Source: an uncultured Collinsella sp. (lineage in GTDB: Bacteria; Actinomycetota; Coriobacteriia; Coriobacteriales; Coriobacteriaceae). Taken from it: a stretch of DNA of 64,000 nt. Below the pieces are notes generated by a model. The model saw only the letters and a list, made by a program, of their open reading frames with translations. It ran no database searches and had not been told where the DNA came from. The stretch's first letter is position 1; every line of letters starts with the position of its first letter. This document shows positions 25,716 to 35,396 of this stretch, one piece after another. The position numbers were made by a program, and so were the translations under genes. The stretch is from the NCBI GenBank assembly GCA_902462065.1, contig CABQAK010000002.1, positions 20,750 through 84,749 on the forward strand. Direction: 5' to 3'.

Positions 25716-25837
25716 TTTAATCCCGAATAAACTAGGTAAAAATTGCATACGGGTGAATGATGGTATTGTCAACACGAGGCGTGATGTTCGAGCGCCTCAT
25801 AGTAATAGTCGGCAAGACCGGCGGAAAGGAAATCGAC

Positions 25838-26911
25838 ATGGCACTGCCTAAGGATTTCATCGACACCAACGAGTTCACCAAAGAGCAGATTCTGGCTATC
25901 GAGGATCTTGGCTTGGCAATGAAGAAGGCCATCAAGGTTGACGGTTATTATCCGCACCTGCTCCGCAACAAGAGCCTTGGCATGATCTTCCAGCAGGTCT
26001 CCACCCGCACTCGTCTTTCCTTCGAGACCGCTATGACCGACCTCGGCGGCCATGCTCAGTTCTATGGCCCTGGCACCATCCAGCTCGGCGGTCACGAGTC
26101 CCTGGGCGACACCGCTCGCGTCATGGGCTCGCTGCTTGACATCATGATGGTTCGCGTTGACCGTCACAAGGACGTCGTCGGCCTCGCCGAGGGCTCTGCT
26201 GTGCCCGTCATCAACGGCATGTCCGAGTTCAACCATCCCACGCAGGAGATGGGCGACCTCATGACCATGCTCGAGAACCTCCCCGAGGGCAAGAAGATCG
26301 AGGACTGCACCCTGGCCTTCATCGGCGATGCCACCCAGGTCTGCGTCTCCCTCATGTTCATCGCCTCCAAGGTCGGCATGAAGTTTGTCCAGTTTGGACC
26401 TAAGGGCCACCAGATCCCCGACGGCGGCCTGCACGTTGGCACCGTCGAGGAGCGCGCCGAGTTCGGCAAGCAGATGATGGCCATCGCCGAGGAGAACTGC
26501 AAGGTCTCCGGCGGCTCGGTTGTCATCTCCGACGACATCGAGTGCATCAAGGGTGCCGACTTCGTCTACACCGACGTGTGGTATGGCCTGTACGACGAGG
26601 AGGTCTCGGGCGAGAACTACATGGACGTGTTCTATCCCAAGTATCAGGTCACCATGGACATGATGAACTTCGCCGGCCCCAACTCCAAGTTCATGCACTG
26701 CCTGCCGGCCACCCGCAACGAGGAAGTCGTCGACGAGGTCATGGACGATCCCGAGCGCTCCCTGTGCTGGGTCGAGGCCGAGAACCGCAAGCACTCCATC
26801 CGTGCTCTCCTTGCCGCCCTGGGCAAGCGCACTCCGCTCAACGACGAGGGTGTCGAGTACTCCGCCAAGGCTGAGCTCCACGCCGCTCTCGAGGCTCTCG
26901 AGCAGCTCTAA
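25838..26911 (+). CDS. ptcA: Putrescine carbamoyltransferase
   Basis: Converts carbamoylputrescine and phosphate to putrescine and carbamoyl phosphate in the agmatine deiminase pathway. The 357-residue protein has the carbamoyl-phosphate motif STRTR (55-59), HPTQ in [11 protein letters not shown], and HCLPAT. In the second-substrate loop, [11 protein letters not shown] replaces the SMG motif of ornithine carbamoyltransferase, which marks putrescine enzymes. The ATG at 25838 follows GGAAAGGA. It is first in a ptcA-aguD-aguA order like the agc operons of lactic acid bacteria. No carbamate kinase follows, so ATP recovery must use a kinase elsewhere. Confidence 0.9.
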   Translation: MALPKDFIDTNEFTKEQILAIEDLGLAMKKAIKVDGYYPHLLRNKSLGMIFQQVSTRTRLSFETAMTDLGGHAQFYGPGTIQLGGHESLGDTARVMGSLLDIMMVRVDRHKDVVGLAEGSAVPVINGMSEFNHPTQEMGDLMTMLENLPEGKKIEDCTLAFIGDATQVCVSLMFIASKVGMKFVQFGPKGHQIPDGGLHVGTVEERAEFGKQMMAIAEENCKVSGGSVVISDDIECIKGADFVYTDVWYGLYDEEVSGENYMDVFYPKYQVTMDMMNFAGPNSKFMHCLPATRNEEVVDEVMDDPERSLCWVEAENRKHSIRALLAALGKRTPLNDEGVEYSAKAELHAALEALEQL

Positions 26912-27044
26912 GCCTCAGGGCTTCTAAAAGCACGTTTGCGGGCGGCGGATGCTCGTCTCCTGTCGCCCGCTCACCGAGGCCCAAGCAATTGCCTTAATAC
27001 CTTAGGGCCTCGGATCTGTCCAAGACTGAGCGAAGGAGCTCATC

Positions 27045-28484
27045 ATGAGTGACGGAAAGAAAAAGCTTTCCTTCCTGACGGTCATTTCGACCATCATCTG
27101 CGTCGTCTTCGTTTGCGAGGCCGCCGCTCCTGCTGCCGCCATCGGCAACCAGCAGTTCTTCTGGTGGATCTTCCTGATCCTGACCTTCCTGCTCCCTTAC
27201 GGCATGGTCGTCGCCGAGCTCGGCACCACCTATGACGGCGAGGGCGGCATTTACGACTGGGTGCGCGATGGCCTGGGCGACAAGTGGGGCGCCCGCATTT
27301 CGTACTACTACTGGGTCAACTACCCGCTGTGGATCGCCTCGCTGGCAACCATGTTCCCCGACATCCTGGGCATGGTCTTCGGCGTCGAGTTCAACCTGAT
27401 CGCCAAGATGGGCATCGAGCTCGCCTTCGTGTGGATCGTCTACCTCATGGGTCGCTCCAAGGCCGCCGACTCCGAGTGGGTCCTCAACGGTGGCGCCATC
27501 ATCAAGGTCGCCGTTGCCGTTATCGTCGGCGCCCTGGGCATCTGGTTTGCCATGGAGAACGGTTTTGCGAACGACATGTCCGCCGCCACCTTCCTGCCCG
27601 AGCTCACCAACACCAACGCTCTGGGCTACCTGTCCATCATCATCTTCAACTTCATGGGCTTCGAGGTTATCTGCACCATGACCGATGACATGGCCGATCC
27701 CGCTCGCGATATTCCCAAGGCTATCATTGTCGGTGGCGTGGCTATTGCCGTCATCTACCTGTTCGCTGGATTTGGCATCGGCGCCGCCGTGCCGGCCGAT
27801 TCCATCGACCCCGACTACGGCATGATCGTCGCAGTCCAGACCATGGTGGGCGACTCCATGCTCTTCAAGGTCATCTGCATCGCCTTCCTGATCACCCTGT
27901 TCGCCAACATGGCCGCCTGGTCCTTCGGCGTCAACTCCGTCGCCCGCTACGCCGCCGAGCACGGCAACATGCCCAAGGTCTTCGCCTCGATGATCTCGGA
28001 CGACGACATGCCCAACGGCGCCAACCTGGTCAACGCCGTCGTCGCCTCCCTGGTGCTGTGCCTGCAGCTCGTTCCCATCGACGCCATCTCCAACGGTGTC
28101 TTCTGGATGCTCTTCGGCACCTCCGTCGTCTTCCTGCTGCTCACCTACATCCCGATGTTCCCGGCGTTCCTCAACCTTCGCAAGAACGACCCGAACCGCG
28201 AGCGCATCTTCACGTTCCCGTTCAAGGGCGCGATGATGAAGGTCATGCTGGCCATCCCCTGCATCGAGCTGGTCCTGGCCATCGTCGCGACGCTGGTGCC
28301 GTTCTCCGCCGCCGAAATCGGCGACAAGGTCCCGATGATCGTCATCTTCATCGTGCTCGTGCTCATCGGCGAGGTCGTCCGCGTCGTCAGCGCCAAGGGC
28401 CGCAAGGAAGAGTACAAGGGCCTGACCCCCGAGCTGGCTGCCCAGCGTCTGGCTGAGGAGGCAGCCGAGGCCGAGGAGAACTAG
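27045..28484 (+). CDS. aguD: APC-family agmatine/putrescine antiporter
   Basis: Twelve-helix amino acid/polyamine permease of 479 residues, probably swapping external agmatine for internal putrescine. The first helix region FVCEAAAPAAAIG, the central IIIFNFMGFEVICTMTDDM segment and the C-terminal hydrophobic blocks are typical of the AguD branch of the APC superfamily. The ATG follows GAAGGAG. Its position between ptcA and aguA supports the substrate. A frameshifted paralogue lies at 30659. Confidence 0.85.
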   Translation: MSDGKKKLSFLTVISTIICVVFVCEAAAPAAAIGNQQFFWWIFLILTFLLPYGMVVAELGTTYDGEGGIYDWVRDGLGDKWGARISYYYWVNYPLWIASLATMFPDILGMVFGVEFNLIAKMGIELAFVWIVYLMGRSKAADSEWVLNGGAIIKVAVAVIVGALGIWFAMENGFANDMSAATFLPELTNTNALGYLSIIIFNFMGFEVICTMTDDMADPARDIPKAIIVGGVAIAVIYLFAGFGIGAAVPADSIDPDYGMIVAVQTMVGDSMLFKVICIAFLITLFANMAAWSFGVNSVARYAAEHGNMPKVFASMISDDDMPNGANLVNAVVASLVLCLQLVPIDAISNGVFWMLFGTSVVFLLLTYIPMFPAFLNLRKNDPNRERIFTFPFKGAMMKVMLAIPCIELVLAIVATLVPFSAAEIGDKVPMIVIFIVLVLIGEVVRVVSAKGRKEEYKGLTPELAAQRLAEEAAEAEEN

Positions 28485-28851
28485 AGCGCCCGGTTCTGGG
28501 GCTCCGACCCTCCTCGCGTACCAACGTGCGCTTCGTCGGGCTTGTCGCTCCCGACTCCGGGCACTCCGGCCTCTTCGGAGGCGTGCCCAAGCGACAGGTT
28601 TGCTAACCATTCCCTGGGGTGGGTGTGAGCTATTGCTCCGGTAACCACCGCCCACCCCAACCTCTCTTCCGTATCCTTCGTGCGTTTTGTCTCCGCGCAC
28701 CAGGTTACGTCGTCGCTTGCCGGTGCGACTCCGTGAAAACCGGCGCCGGGCGCCCCGACCTTTGCCGGGGAACGGGCGCCTACCATCTCTTGGTTTTAGG
28801 CTGCGGGTAACCCGCCCGCGGCAAACGATCGTTCGATTTGGAGGAAATCTT
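28485..28851 (+). other. Structured 367-nt spacer between aguD and aguA
   Basis: No gene is seen here. Successive hairpins can be drawn: CCGAC/GTCGG around GCGTACCAACGTGCGC (about 28507-28540, resembling the apical part of family 2), GGGCAC..CGG / CGG..GTGCCC (28558-28587), GGGGTGGG/CCCACCCC (about 28616-28656) and GGCGCC...GGCGCC enclosing CCCCG/CGGGG (28742-28779). Such a long structured gap inside an operon could process or attenuate the mRNA. I do not recognise a known riboswitch. Confidence 0.5.
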
Positions 28852-30057
28852 ATGCGTACGATCACCGAGTCCGAGTCCACCCCCAAGGCCGACGGCTTCT
28901 TCATGCCCGCCGAGTTCGCCCCGCAGGATCGCGTGTGGATGGGCTGGCCCCACCGCACCGACACCTGGGCCCACGGTGCCAAGCCTGCTCAGAAGCAGTA
29001 TGCCGCCATCGCCCGCGCCATCTCCGAGTTCACCCCGGTCTATATGTGCGCCAACCAGGTCGACTATGCCAACTGCAAGGCCGTCTTCGAGAACGACGAG
29101 AACGTCACCGTCATCGAGATGACCACCGACGACGCCTGGTTCCGCGACACCGCCGCCACCTACGTCATCAACGGCAAGGGCGAGAAGCGCGCCAACCACT
29201 GGCACTTCAACGCCTACGGCGGCCTCGTCGACGGCCTCTATTTCCCGTGGGACAAGGACGAGCAGATCGCCCTTAAGATGGCTGAGCTCTCCGGCTGCCG
29301 TCGCTATCGTCCCGATGACATGATCCTCGAGGGCGGCTCCATCACCGTCGACGGCGAGGGCACCCTCGTCGTTACCGACCAGTGCCTGCTTTCCCCGGGC
29401 CGCACCTGCTCTGCGGTTCTGGAGGAGGAAGAGGATCCCGAGTCCATCTGGCCCAAGTACCACAAGAAGTTCGAGCCCTGGAGCGAGGAGCTTCGCGAGT
29501 ACATGAACGAGCACCTCAAGGATTACCTGGGTGTCGAGAAGGTCATCTGGGTCAAGGAGGGCATCGATCCCGAGGAGACCAACGGTCACATCGACGACGT
29601 CGCCACGTTCATCGCCCCGGGCGTCATGGCCTGCATCTGGACCGACGACCCCGAGTACCCGTTCTATGATCAGTGCCACGCTGCCTACGAGACCCTCTCC
29701 AACGCCGTTGACGCCAAGGGCCGCAAGCTGAAGGTCTACAAGCTCTGCATGCCCGTGAACCCGCTGTTCATGGACCAGGCTTCCTGCGACACCATCGACG
29801 CCGACGAGAACGCCGAGCCGCGCGTTCCCGACGAGCCGCTGATCGCTTCCTACATGAACTACCTGGTCACCAACCACGGCGTTATCGTCCCGCAGTACGG
29901 CGACGAGAACGACCAGCTGGCCGTCGACACGCTCCAGAAGATCTATGACGAGGTCTGGGGCGAGGGCGTCTACAAGTGCGTTGGCGTTCAGTCCGAGCAG
30001 GTCGTCTTCGGCGGCGGCAACATCCACTGCATCACGCAGCAGGAGCCCTCGGCGTAA
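28852..30057 (+). CDS. aguA: Agmatine deiminase (divergent paralogue 1)
   Basis: Predicted to hydrolyse agmatine to carbamoylputrescine and ammonia; 401 residues of the peptidyl-arginine-deiminase-like family. The nucleophile is Cys393 in GGGNIHCITQQ, and the His/Asp pair is in NGHIDDVATF. At the usual RD.GP motif it reads DAWFRDTAATYVIN, lacking GP, and it has an insertion of about 28 residues after LLSPGRTC relative to the second copy at 37827. It may therefore have altered specificity. The ATG follows TTTGGAGGAAA. Operon context with ptcA and aguD supports agmatine as the substrate. Confidence 0.87.
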   Translation: MRTITESESTPKADGFFMPAEFAPQDRVWMGWPHRTDTWAHGAKPAQKQYAAIARAISEFTPVYMCANQVDYANCKAVFENDENVTVIEMTTDDAWFRDTAATYVINGKGEKRANHWHFNAYGGLVDGLYFPWDKDEQIALKMAELSGCRRYRPDDMILEGGSITVDGEGTLVVTDQCLLSPGRTCSAVLEEEEDPESIWPKYHKKFEPWSEELREYMNEHLKDYLGVEKVIWVKEGIDPEETNGHIDDVATFIAPGVMACIWTDDPEYPFYDQCHAAYETLSNAVDAKGRKLKVYKLCMPVNPLFMDQASCDTIDADENAEPRVPDEPLIASYMNYLVTNHGVIVPQYGDENDQLAVDTLQKIYDEVWGEGVYKCVGVQSEQVVFGGGNIHCITQQEPSA

Positions 30058-30150
30058 CTCAAGCACGCCACCTTGGCGTTCACTCGTCGCTTACGTAGCG
30101 TCAGTACGCTACGCTCCTCGTTCGCGCCAATCTGGCGCACCTGAGCACGC
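30058..30150 (+). repeat. Family 2-like 3' element after aguA, copy 1
   Basis: Starts at the stop codon. Middle helix TTGGCG/CGCCAA encloses TTCACTCGTCGCTT, an apical ACGTAGCGT/ACGCTACG stem and CTCCTCGTTC, so it keeps the family 2 internal plan with different paired bases. The outer stem CTCAAGCACGCCA/TGGCGCACCTGAG is imperfect. It lacks the leading hairpin and CGACGCTGC linker. Confidence 0.65.
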
Positions 30151-30165
30151 CGAGTAAACGTCTGG

Positions 30166-30266
30166 CTTTCCGAGGCACCCCATCTCGCCGCTCAAACCGT
30201 CGCTCGCGTACCAAAGTACGCTTCGCTCCTCTTTCGCGGCGACCTGGGGCACCTCGAAAACCCAGC
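30166..30266 (+). repeat. Family 2 3' element after aguA, copy 2
   Basis: Outer stem CGAGGcaCCCCA / TGGGGcaCCTCG, middle helix TCGCCGC/GCGGCGA, apical GCGTAC/GTACGC and CTCCTCTTTC. The interior is nearly identical to the element after lacB, while the outer stem differs. Confidence 0.75.
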
Positions 30267-30350
30267 CGATCAATCGGACAGGGGCTACCTGATTGATCGG
30301 TTGGGATTTCTTTGGGCACTCCGTTGCCTCCACATCGGAGTGCCCTTTTT
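30266..30350 (+). terminator. Terminator region of the agmatine operon
   Basis: Hairpin CCGATCAATC/GATTGATCGG (30266-30300) is followed by a strong intrinsic terminator with stem GGGCACTCCG/CGGAGTGCCC and TTTTTCTTT (30314-30354). Confidence 0.85.
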
Positions 30351-30362
30351 CTTTGATTGAAT

Positions 30363-30431
30363 ACGCGTCTGATCTGGGATTTATTGCGGGTTAGGCCAAT
30401 TGTTCGCTTGGATATCCCAGGTCAGACGCGT
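30363..30431. promoter_or_regulatory. 70-bp inverted repeat upstream of the second permease
   Basis: ACGCGTCTGATCTGGGAT faces ATATCCCAGGTCAGACGCGT with two small mismatches and a 31-nt loop. There is no T-run. It could be an operator or leader hairpin for the permease gene 228 bp downstream; 30432-30658 holds nothing else obvious. Confidence 0.5.
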
Positions 30432-30658
30432 CTTCAATCGCCGAAAGTTCCCGGTCGTATACGCGGCCGTTTTGATCGGAGTATCTATGTACCAGCGTAT
30501 CGTTATCTACACGCGCCTGTTCCGCGAGCGTTGGTCGAACAATTGCATCCTCTCTTCTCATTGGGATGGCACCTGCACCGGTGACGCGGCCTGCAACCCT
30601 ACCTTGGGCTGCGCCTTCGGTACAGATGCCATCCTTTTTGCTGTAGGGGGAGCGTGCC

Positions 30659-32049
30659 ATGGTAGGTAAAAAGTTCTCCCTGTTCGAGGTCATCCTCTCG
30701 GTTATCTGCGTTGTCTTTACCATCGAGGCGGCTGCTCCGGCATCTGCCATGGGCAACGTGCAGTTCTTCTGGTGGATCTTCCTCATCATTACGTTTTTGC
30801 TTCCCTATGGCCTGGTGGTGGCCGAGCTGGGTACGGCGTTCGATTCCGAGGGCGGTCTGTACGATTGGGTTCGCTTGGCCTGGGTGACCGTTGGGGCGCC
30901 CGCTGTTCCTGGTGCTACTGGGTTAACTTTCCGCTGTGGGTGGCAAGTATCGCCTGCATGTTCCCCAGTGTTATCAATGCAGTATGGGGTATCGAGTTTT
31001 CGCTCGGGGTCCGAATTGCCATCGAGCTTGCCTTTGTGTGGGGTGTCACCGTCATGGCGATGCAGCCGGTTGCCGAGGCCGATTGGGTCATGGATGGCGG
31101 CGCTGTCATCAAAGTACTCATTACCGCTGTGGTAGGAATCGTCGGCATCTGGTTTGCTTGCAATAACGGCTTTGCCAACGATATGTCGTTTAAGACCTTC
31201 ATTCCAGACTTGGGCGACACCAATTCGTTGACGTACCTATCGATCATCCTATTCAACTTTATGGGCTTCGAAGCGGTCGCGACCTTTGCCAGCACGATGA
31301 AAAACCCATCGCGCGATATCCCCAAGGCGGTTATCGCTGGTGGCGTTGCCATTGCGGCAATCTACATTATCTGCGGCATCGGCATTGGAGCCGCGGTTCC
31401 CACCGAGCAGCTTTCGATCGATTCGGGCATTGTGGACGCGGTCGCCGCCATGTTGGGGCGCAGCCATCCGCTGACGATGGTCGTGGGCGTGGCCTTTTTG
31501 GTGACGCTGTTCGCCAACATGATCTGCTGGAGCTTTGGCGTCAACAACGTGGCGAGCTATGCCGCGCGTCATGGCAATATGCCGCGTCCCTTTGCGCTGG
31601 TGTCCAAGAAGACCGGCATGCCCAACGGCTCGGCGCTCATTAACGGTTGTTTTGCCAGCCTGGTGCTACTGCTCCAGATCCCGCTGGGCGAGGGTTCCGA
31701 CGTCTTTTGGGTTTTCTTCTCGATGAACGTCGTCTTCCTGCTTATGAGCTATATCCCGATGTTCCCAGCGTTTTGGCGCCTGCGCAAATATGACGGTCGC
31801 CCGCGTGTGTTCCGCGCGCCCTTCGAGGGCAAGGTGCTTGCGGTGGCACTTGCGATTCCCGTGGTGGAGCTTGTGCTTTCGATTGTCGCTACGATTGTGC
31901 CGCTCAACGGCTCGTCCGCCGAAATGGCAAAGTTGCCCATTCTCAAGGGTGTAGTGATCGCCGTGTTGCTGGGCGAGGTTTCGCGCCTCATATCGCGCCG
32001 CGGCCGCAGCGTCGACAATCCCGGCGTTGGCGTGTATAGAAAACGCTGA
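30659..32049 (+). pseudogene. Second AguD-like APC permease, frameshifted
   Basis: Paralogue of the antiporter at 27045, starting at an ATG behind GGGGGAG. The frame is open through TYDWVR-like EGGLYDWVR and then breaks. Near 30875 the sequence reads CGC-TT-GGC where the paralogue encodes Arg-Asp-Gly, so one base is missing. The rest (LGDRWGAR onward to 32049) continues intact in another frame for about 390 residues. It is either a recent pseudogene, a phase-variable gene or a sequencing error. The remaining sequence shows no other damage, which argues that the shift is recent or artefactual. Confidence 0.85.
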
Positions 32050-32148
32050 CCGTGAGGGGCTTGGCCCACCGGCACGGGGCTAAAACCGGGGTTGCTTCCA
32101 AGTTAATAAATTGCTGCGAGGATTACTGCGGCAATCGTGGAGGTTATG

Positions 32149-32340
32149 CTAACAGTTGCGCTGGTCGAGTGAAGAGGAAAGCTTAGGCGCAAAGAAGGGG
32201 ACGTGTCCCAGGTAAGGGCAGCTGTCGTTGCGCTCATCAACGATGCAAGGAACGTCATCGTAGGTCATGGTCGAACCGATCTTGGCGATGGCCTTGGCGG
32301 CAGGCGCGACAATAATCTTGAGCGGTGCAATCGGCGCCAT
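32149..32340 (-). CDS. Small hypothetical protein, 63 residues
   Basis: Not recognised. The ATG at 32340 has an excellent AAAGGAG site. The product starts MAPIAPLKIIVAPAAKAIAKIG, then a polar part with two Cys and a Pro/Phe-rich tail; the first half may form one amphipathic helix. It is divergent from luxR2 with about 90 bp between. Alone on its strand and not obviously part of the agmatine operon. Confidence 0.5.
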   Translation of the reverse strand: MAPIAPLKIIVAPAAKAIAKIGSTMTYDDVPCIVDERNDSCPYLGHVPFFAPKLSSSLDQRNC

Positions 32341-32429
32341 GGCATCTCCTTTCGATCTTGGTATTCGTCGATGTTTCTACCATAACCGTAATGCGGAATC
32401 AAGCTGGTTGTGCGCGGAATGAGGGTAGT

Positions 32430-33422
32430 ATGAGCTTCGCATTCTTTATCTACACGATTCTTGTCATGGGCATTGGATTGGTAACGGCATCAACTGCACT
32501 CGTAATATGGCTCATGACTCGTCGACGCGATTGTTTGGTGGCGGCCGCGGGCTTCCTTCTCTATGTCTTCGATATGTCGGTGATCTTCTTTGATGAGTAC
32601 AACCGGCTCAAATATGACTATGTGGTGACGTTTAATGAGCCGCTTCAACATCCGTTACTGCGCTGCGCGCTGGGCGTGGCGATTCTTGCGTGCGTATGGC
32701 TTTGGGTAACGTTTCGCTTACACGATGAGGTAACCGTTAAGCGCGTTGCCGCATATGTCGTACCGATCGCCGTGCTTCAGCTTGCTCTGGTACCTCGTAC
32801 TGGCTTTGCGAGCCAGATTCAGCAATATCTTTTTTGGCTTGCGCGCGATTTGGGAATGGCATTCTGCTTGGTATATGTTTACGCCCGCTATCGCAAGACG
32901 GAGAATAGGGCTGAGCGGCTCGATCTTGAGCGCTCTCGGACGTTCTTTCGCATAGCCTGCGTGCTTACCGTGATGGTGGTTATCGAGGATACCTATATGA
33001 TCCTATTCTGCACGCCTGACGTTGACAACGTGATAGTGAGCGCCTTTTTATGGTATCTGGGCGAGCGGAATATCTCGGAGAATTTATTGTTTGTGGCTGC
33101 AGCCGTTCAGCTATTTAAACAGTTCAGCCATATCTTACGTGTGTTCTCGCGTCACCCTCGTGCCGATGAAGAGGTAGCGACAGAGCGCCGTGATGCACGG
33201 GAGGACCTTGTCTCGCGTGTTGTGATTTTCTCGGACGAGCATGGGCTTTCAAAGCGCGAACAGGAAGTGCTTACACTCGTATTGCGTGGACTCGATGTCC
33301 AAAATATTGCTAATGAACTTGTGATTAGTCCGGGTACCGTCAAGGCTCACCTGCATCGCATCTATGTAAAGAGCGAAGTCAAGGCGCGTGACGACTTGAT
33401 TGAGGCATTCTGGCGCTCGTGA
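32430..33422 (+). CDS. Membrane-anchored LuxR-family regulator (luxR2)
   Basis: 330 residues from the ATG at 32430 (GAGGGTAG site). It has about seven hydrophobic segments in residues 1-245 and a LuxR HTH at about 272-320 (LSKREQEVLTLVLRGLDVQNIANELVISPGTVKAHLHRIYVKS). It is paralogous to luxR1 (24543), sharing ED.Y.IL and ERN.SENL in the sensor region. It lies between the two antiporter/deiminase blocks and directly upstream of the amidohydrolase-MATE pair. It is a candidate activator of one or both; the signal is unknown. Confidence 0.85.
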   Translation: MSFAFFIYTILVMGIGLVTASTALVIWLMTRRRDCLVAAAGFLLYVFDMSVIFFDEYNRLKYDYVVTFNEPLQHPLLRCALGVAILACVWLWVTFRLHDEVTVKRVAAYVVPIAVLQLALVPRTGFASQIQQYLFWLARDLGMAFCLVYVYARYRKTENRAERLDLERSRTFFRIACVLTVMVVIEDTYMILFCTPDVDNVIVSAFLWYLGERNISENLLFVAAAVQLFKQFSHILRVFSRHPRADEEVATERRDAREDLVSRVVIFSDEHGLSKREQEVLTLVLRGLDVQNIANELVISPGTVKAHLHRIYVKSEVKARDDLIEAFWRS

Positions 33423-33728
33423 GGCTGGAGTGGTCCGGCTGACGGTGTATCGCAGACTGCTCGGCGTAAAGAAGCGACAATAAACTTAGACAATAAAATA
33501 CCTGTTCAGACGTGTAAACCTGCTTAATCCGTCCGTTTGCTCGCTTCCATCTTGGCAGTTTGTGCAGGAGGTGCGTCAATGGGTGTTGACGCGGGGCGTA
33601 GGGCGCTGGACAGACGCCCAATTGCCTGTAGGCACGTGTCACGAGGGGGCGGCAAATGCTCCCTCACCGATTGGGCGCGCCGTATCGTGGCGCTTATCCA
33701 TTGTCCTGTAACGTCTGAGGAGGCTCAT

Positions 33729-35357
33729 ATGGACAAAGCGGATTTAGTCATAAAAAGTAATGCTGTGTTCACTGGTGACGGGCTGGCACCGTTCAAGGGC
33801 GGCGTTGCCATCGCGGGTGACAGAATTGTTGCGTGCGGCGAAGATAAGTACCTCGACGCTTTTATCGGGTCCGATACCGAGGTGCGCGACTATGGCGATA
33901 AGCTCGTCATGCCTGGCATTATTGATTCACACACTCACTATGCCCAGGGCGCCTTTTTGACCGATCCCGATTTCGCCGTCAATCTCATCGATTGCACAAG
34001 CTTCGAGCAGTGTATGGAACGCGTGCAGGCGTTTGCCAAAGACCACCCGAACAACGAGTGGATCGTGGGCTGTCAGGTTATCCAGTTCCAGTGGGACGTG
34101 CCCGAGATGCCTACGGCGACAATGATCGATGAGTACATTTCGGACCGTCCGGTCTTTTTGCAGCAGGTTGACATGCACACGTTTAGTGCCAACACCTGTG
34201 CAATCGAGAAAATCGGCGTTACTGCTGAAACGCCAGACCCATCAGGCGGCAAGATTCTTAAGGATGAAGCTGGCAACCCCACTGGGGTCTTCTCGAACAA
34301 CGCGGGAGCCCTTTTCATGGATGAGGTATACAATCCTGCCCCCGAGGTGGCTAGTGCTTCCTTTGCCAAGACTGCGCATCGCGCCAACGCTCTCGGCATT
34401 ACAACAGTCGGCATGGTTAACCCTACTTTTGTGAGCATGGATAACCCCTATAAATTCCTTGCGGAACTCAACCGCAAGGGCGAGCATCCGTTGCGCGTGT
34501 TCATGTACACAGACCTTTTTGAGAACGAGGCCATGACGCTCGAGGAGATTCGGGCGAAATACGACTTCCCGGGCACGCAAGTCGAGTGGCATGGCTTTAA
34601 GCAGTTCATTGACGGCGTGTGTTCCGATCATACTGCTTGGATGCTCGAGCCCTATGCTAATGCTCCCGAGACCTGTGGCGAGCCGGCTGAGGATCCAGAG
34701 CGCGTGCGCAAAGCCATCCTTAAAGCGCTTGAGTGGGGTGTCGACACGCGCATCCATGCCATAGGCGATCGTTCCGTACGCTTTATCCTGGACTGCTTCG
34801 AGGAGGGTGAGAAGCGTTACGGTCTTATGGGCTGTCGTCACTCCATGGAGCACAACGAGACTGTTCAACCTGAGGATTTGCCGCGCTATGCGGAACTCGG
34901 CGTCTGTCCGGCCATGCAGCCGTGGCATATGCTGCTTGATATGGCCGACTTGGCAAAGGACGACGCCGTTGGCCCCGAGCGCGCGGCGCTCTCGTGGCCA
35001 ATTCATAGCCTGCTCGCGAGCGGTGCCTGCGTGCATTTGGGCTCCGACTTCCCGGTTGTGGGGCTTGAGCCTATGGAGGAAGTCTATGGCGCGGTCTATC
35101 GCATGCTCGAGGACGGATCTAATCCTGAGGGTTGGTTCCCCGAGGAGCGAATCACCATGGCCGAGGCCCTGCGCGCATACACCTACGGCGCTGCCTATGC
35201 TATGCATGCTGAGGACCGCATCGGCACACTCGCCTGCGGCAAGCAAGCCGACATCTGCGTACTCGACCGCAATCTCTTTACCTGCGAGCCGGCAGAGGTT
35301 CTCGGCGCCACGGCTGAGCTTACGGTGATCGCCGGTAAGGTCGTCTACGAGAAATAG
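33729..35357 (+). CDS. Amidohydrolase family 3 protein (YtcJ-like)
   Basis: Metal-dependent hydrolase, 542 residues. The metal motif is PGIIDSHTHY, further ligands lie in LQQVDMHTFSAN, IHAIGDRSVRF and the late LGSDFPV, and it ends with the beta-sandwich KQADICVLDRNLF usual for the family. The ATG at 33729 follows CTGAGGAGG. An in-frame ATG at 33579 also has a good AGGAGGTG site and would add 50 residues that do not resemble the family, so a leader peptide or alternative start is possible. Its neighbour is a MATE exporter. Substrate unknown; an amide or cyclic imide related to agmatine metabolism is only a guess. Confidence 0.87.
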   Translation: MDKADLVIKSNAVFTGDGLAPFKGGVAIAGDRIVACGEDKYLDAFIGSDTEVRDYGDKLVMPGIIDSHTHYAQGAFLTDPDFAVNLIDCTSFEQCMERVQAFAKDHPNNEWIVGCQVIQFQWDVPEMPTATMIDEYISDRPVFLQQVDMHTFSANTCAIEKIGVTAETPDPSGGKILKDEAGNPTGVFSNNAGALFMDEVYNPAPEVASASFAKTAHRANALGITTVGMVNPTFVSMDNPYKFLAELNRKGEHPLRVFMYTDLFENEAMTLEEIRAKYDFPGTQVEWHGFKQFIDGVCSDHTAWMLEPYANAPETCGEPAEDPERVRKAILKALEWGVDTRIHAIGDRSVRFILDCFEEGEKRYGLMGCRHSMEHNETVQPEDLPRYAELGVCPAMQPWHMLLDMADLAKDDAVGPERAALSWPIHSLLASGACVHLGSDFPVVGLEPMEEVYGAVYRMLEDGSNPEGWFPEERITMAEALRAYTYGAAYAMHAEDRIGTLACGKQADICVLDRNLFTCEPAEVLGATAELTVIAGKVVYEK

Positions 35358-35396
35358 CCCCACAGTCTTTCAATCTCTCAAGGAAAGGGGAGAACC

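Noticed and set aside
28485..28851. Known guanidine or other riboswitch in the agmatine operon
   Set aside because: I looked for the conserved ACGR-type and other known cores and could not find them; only unassigned hairpins remain.
26994..28982. 662-codon minus-strand frame over aguD
   Set aside because: Antisense of the permease; biased composition and no family features.
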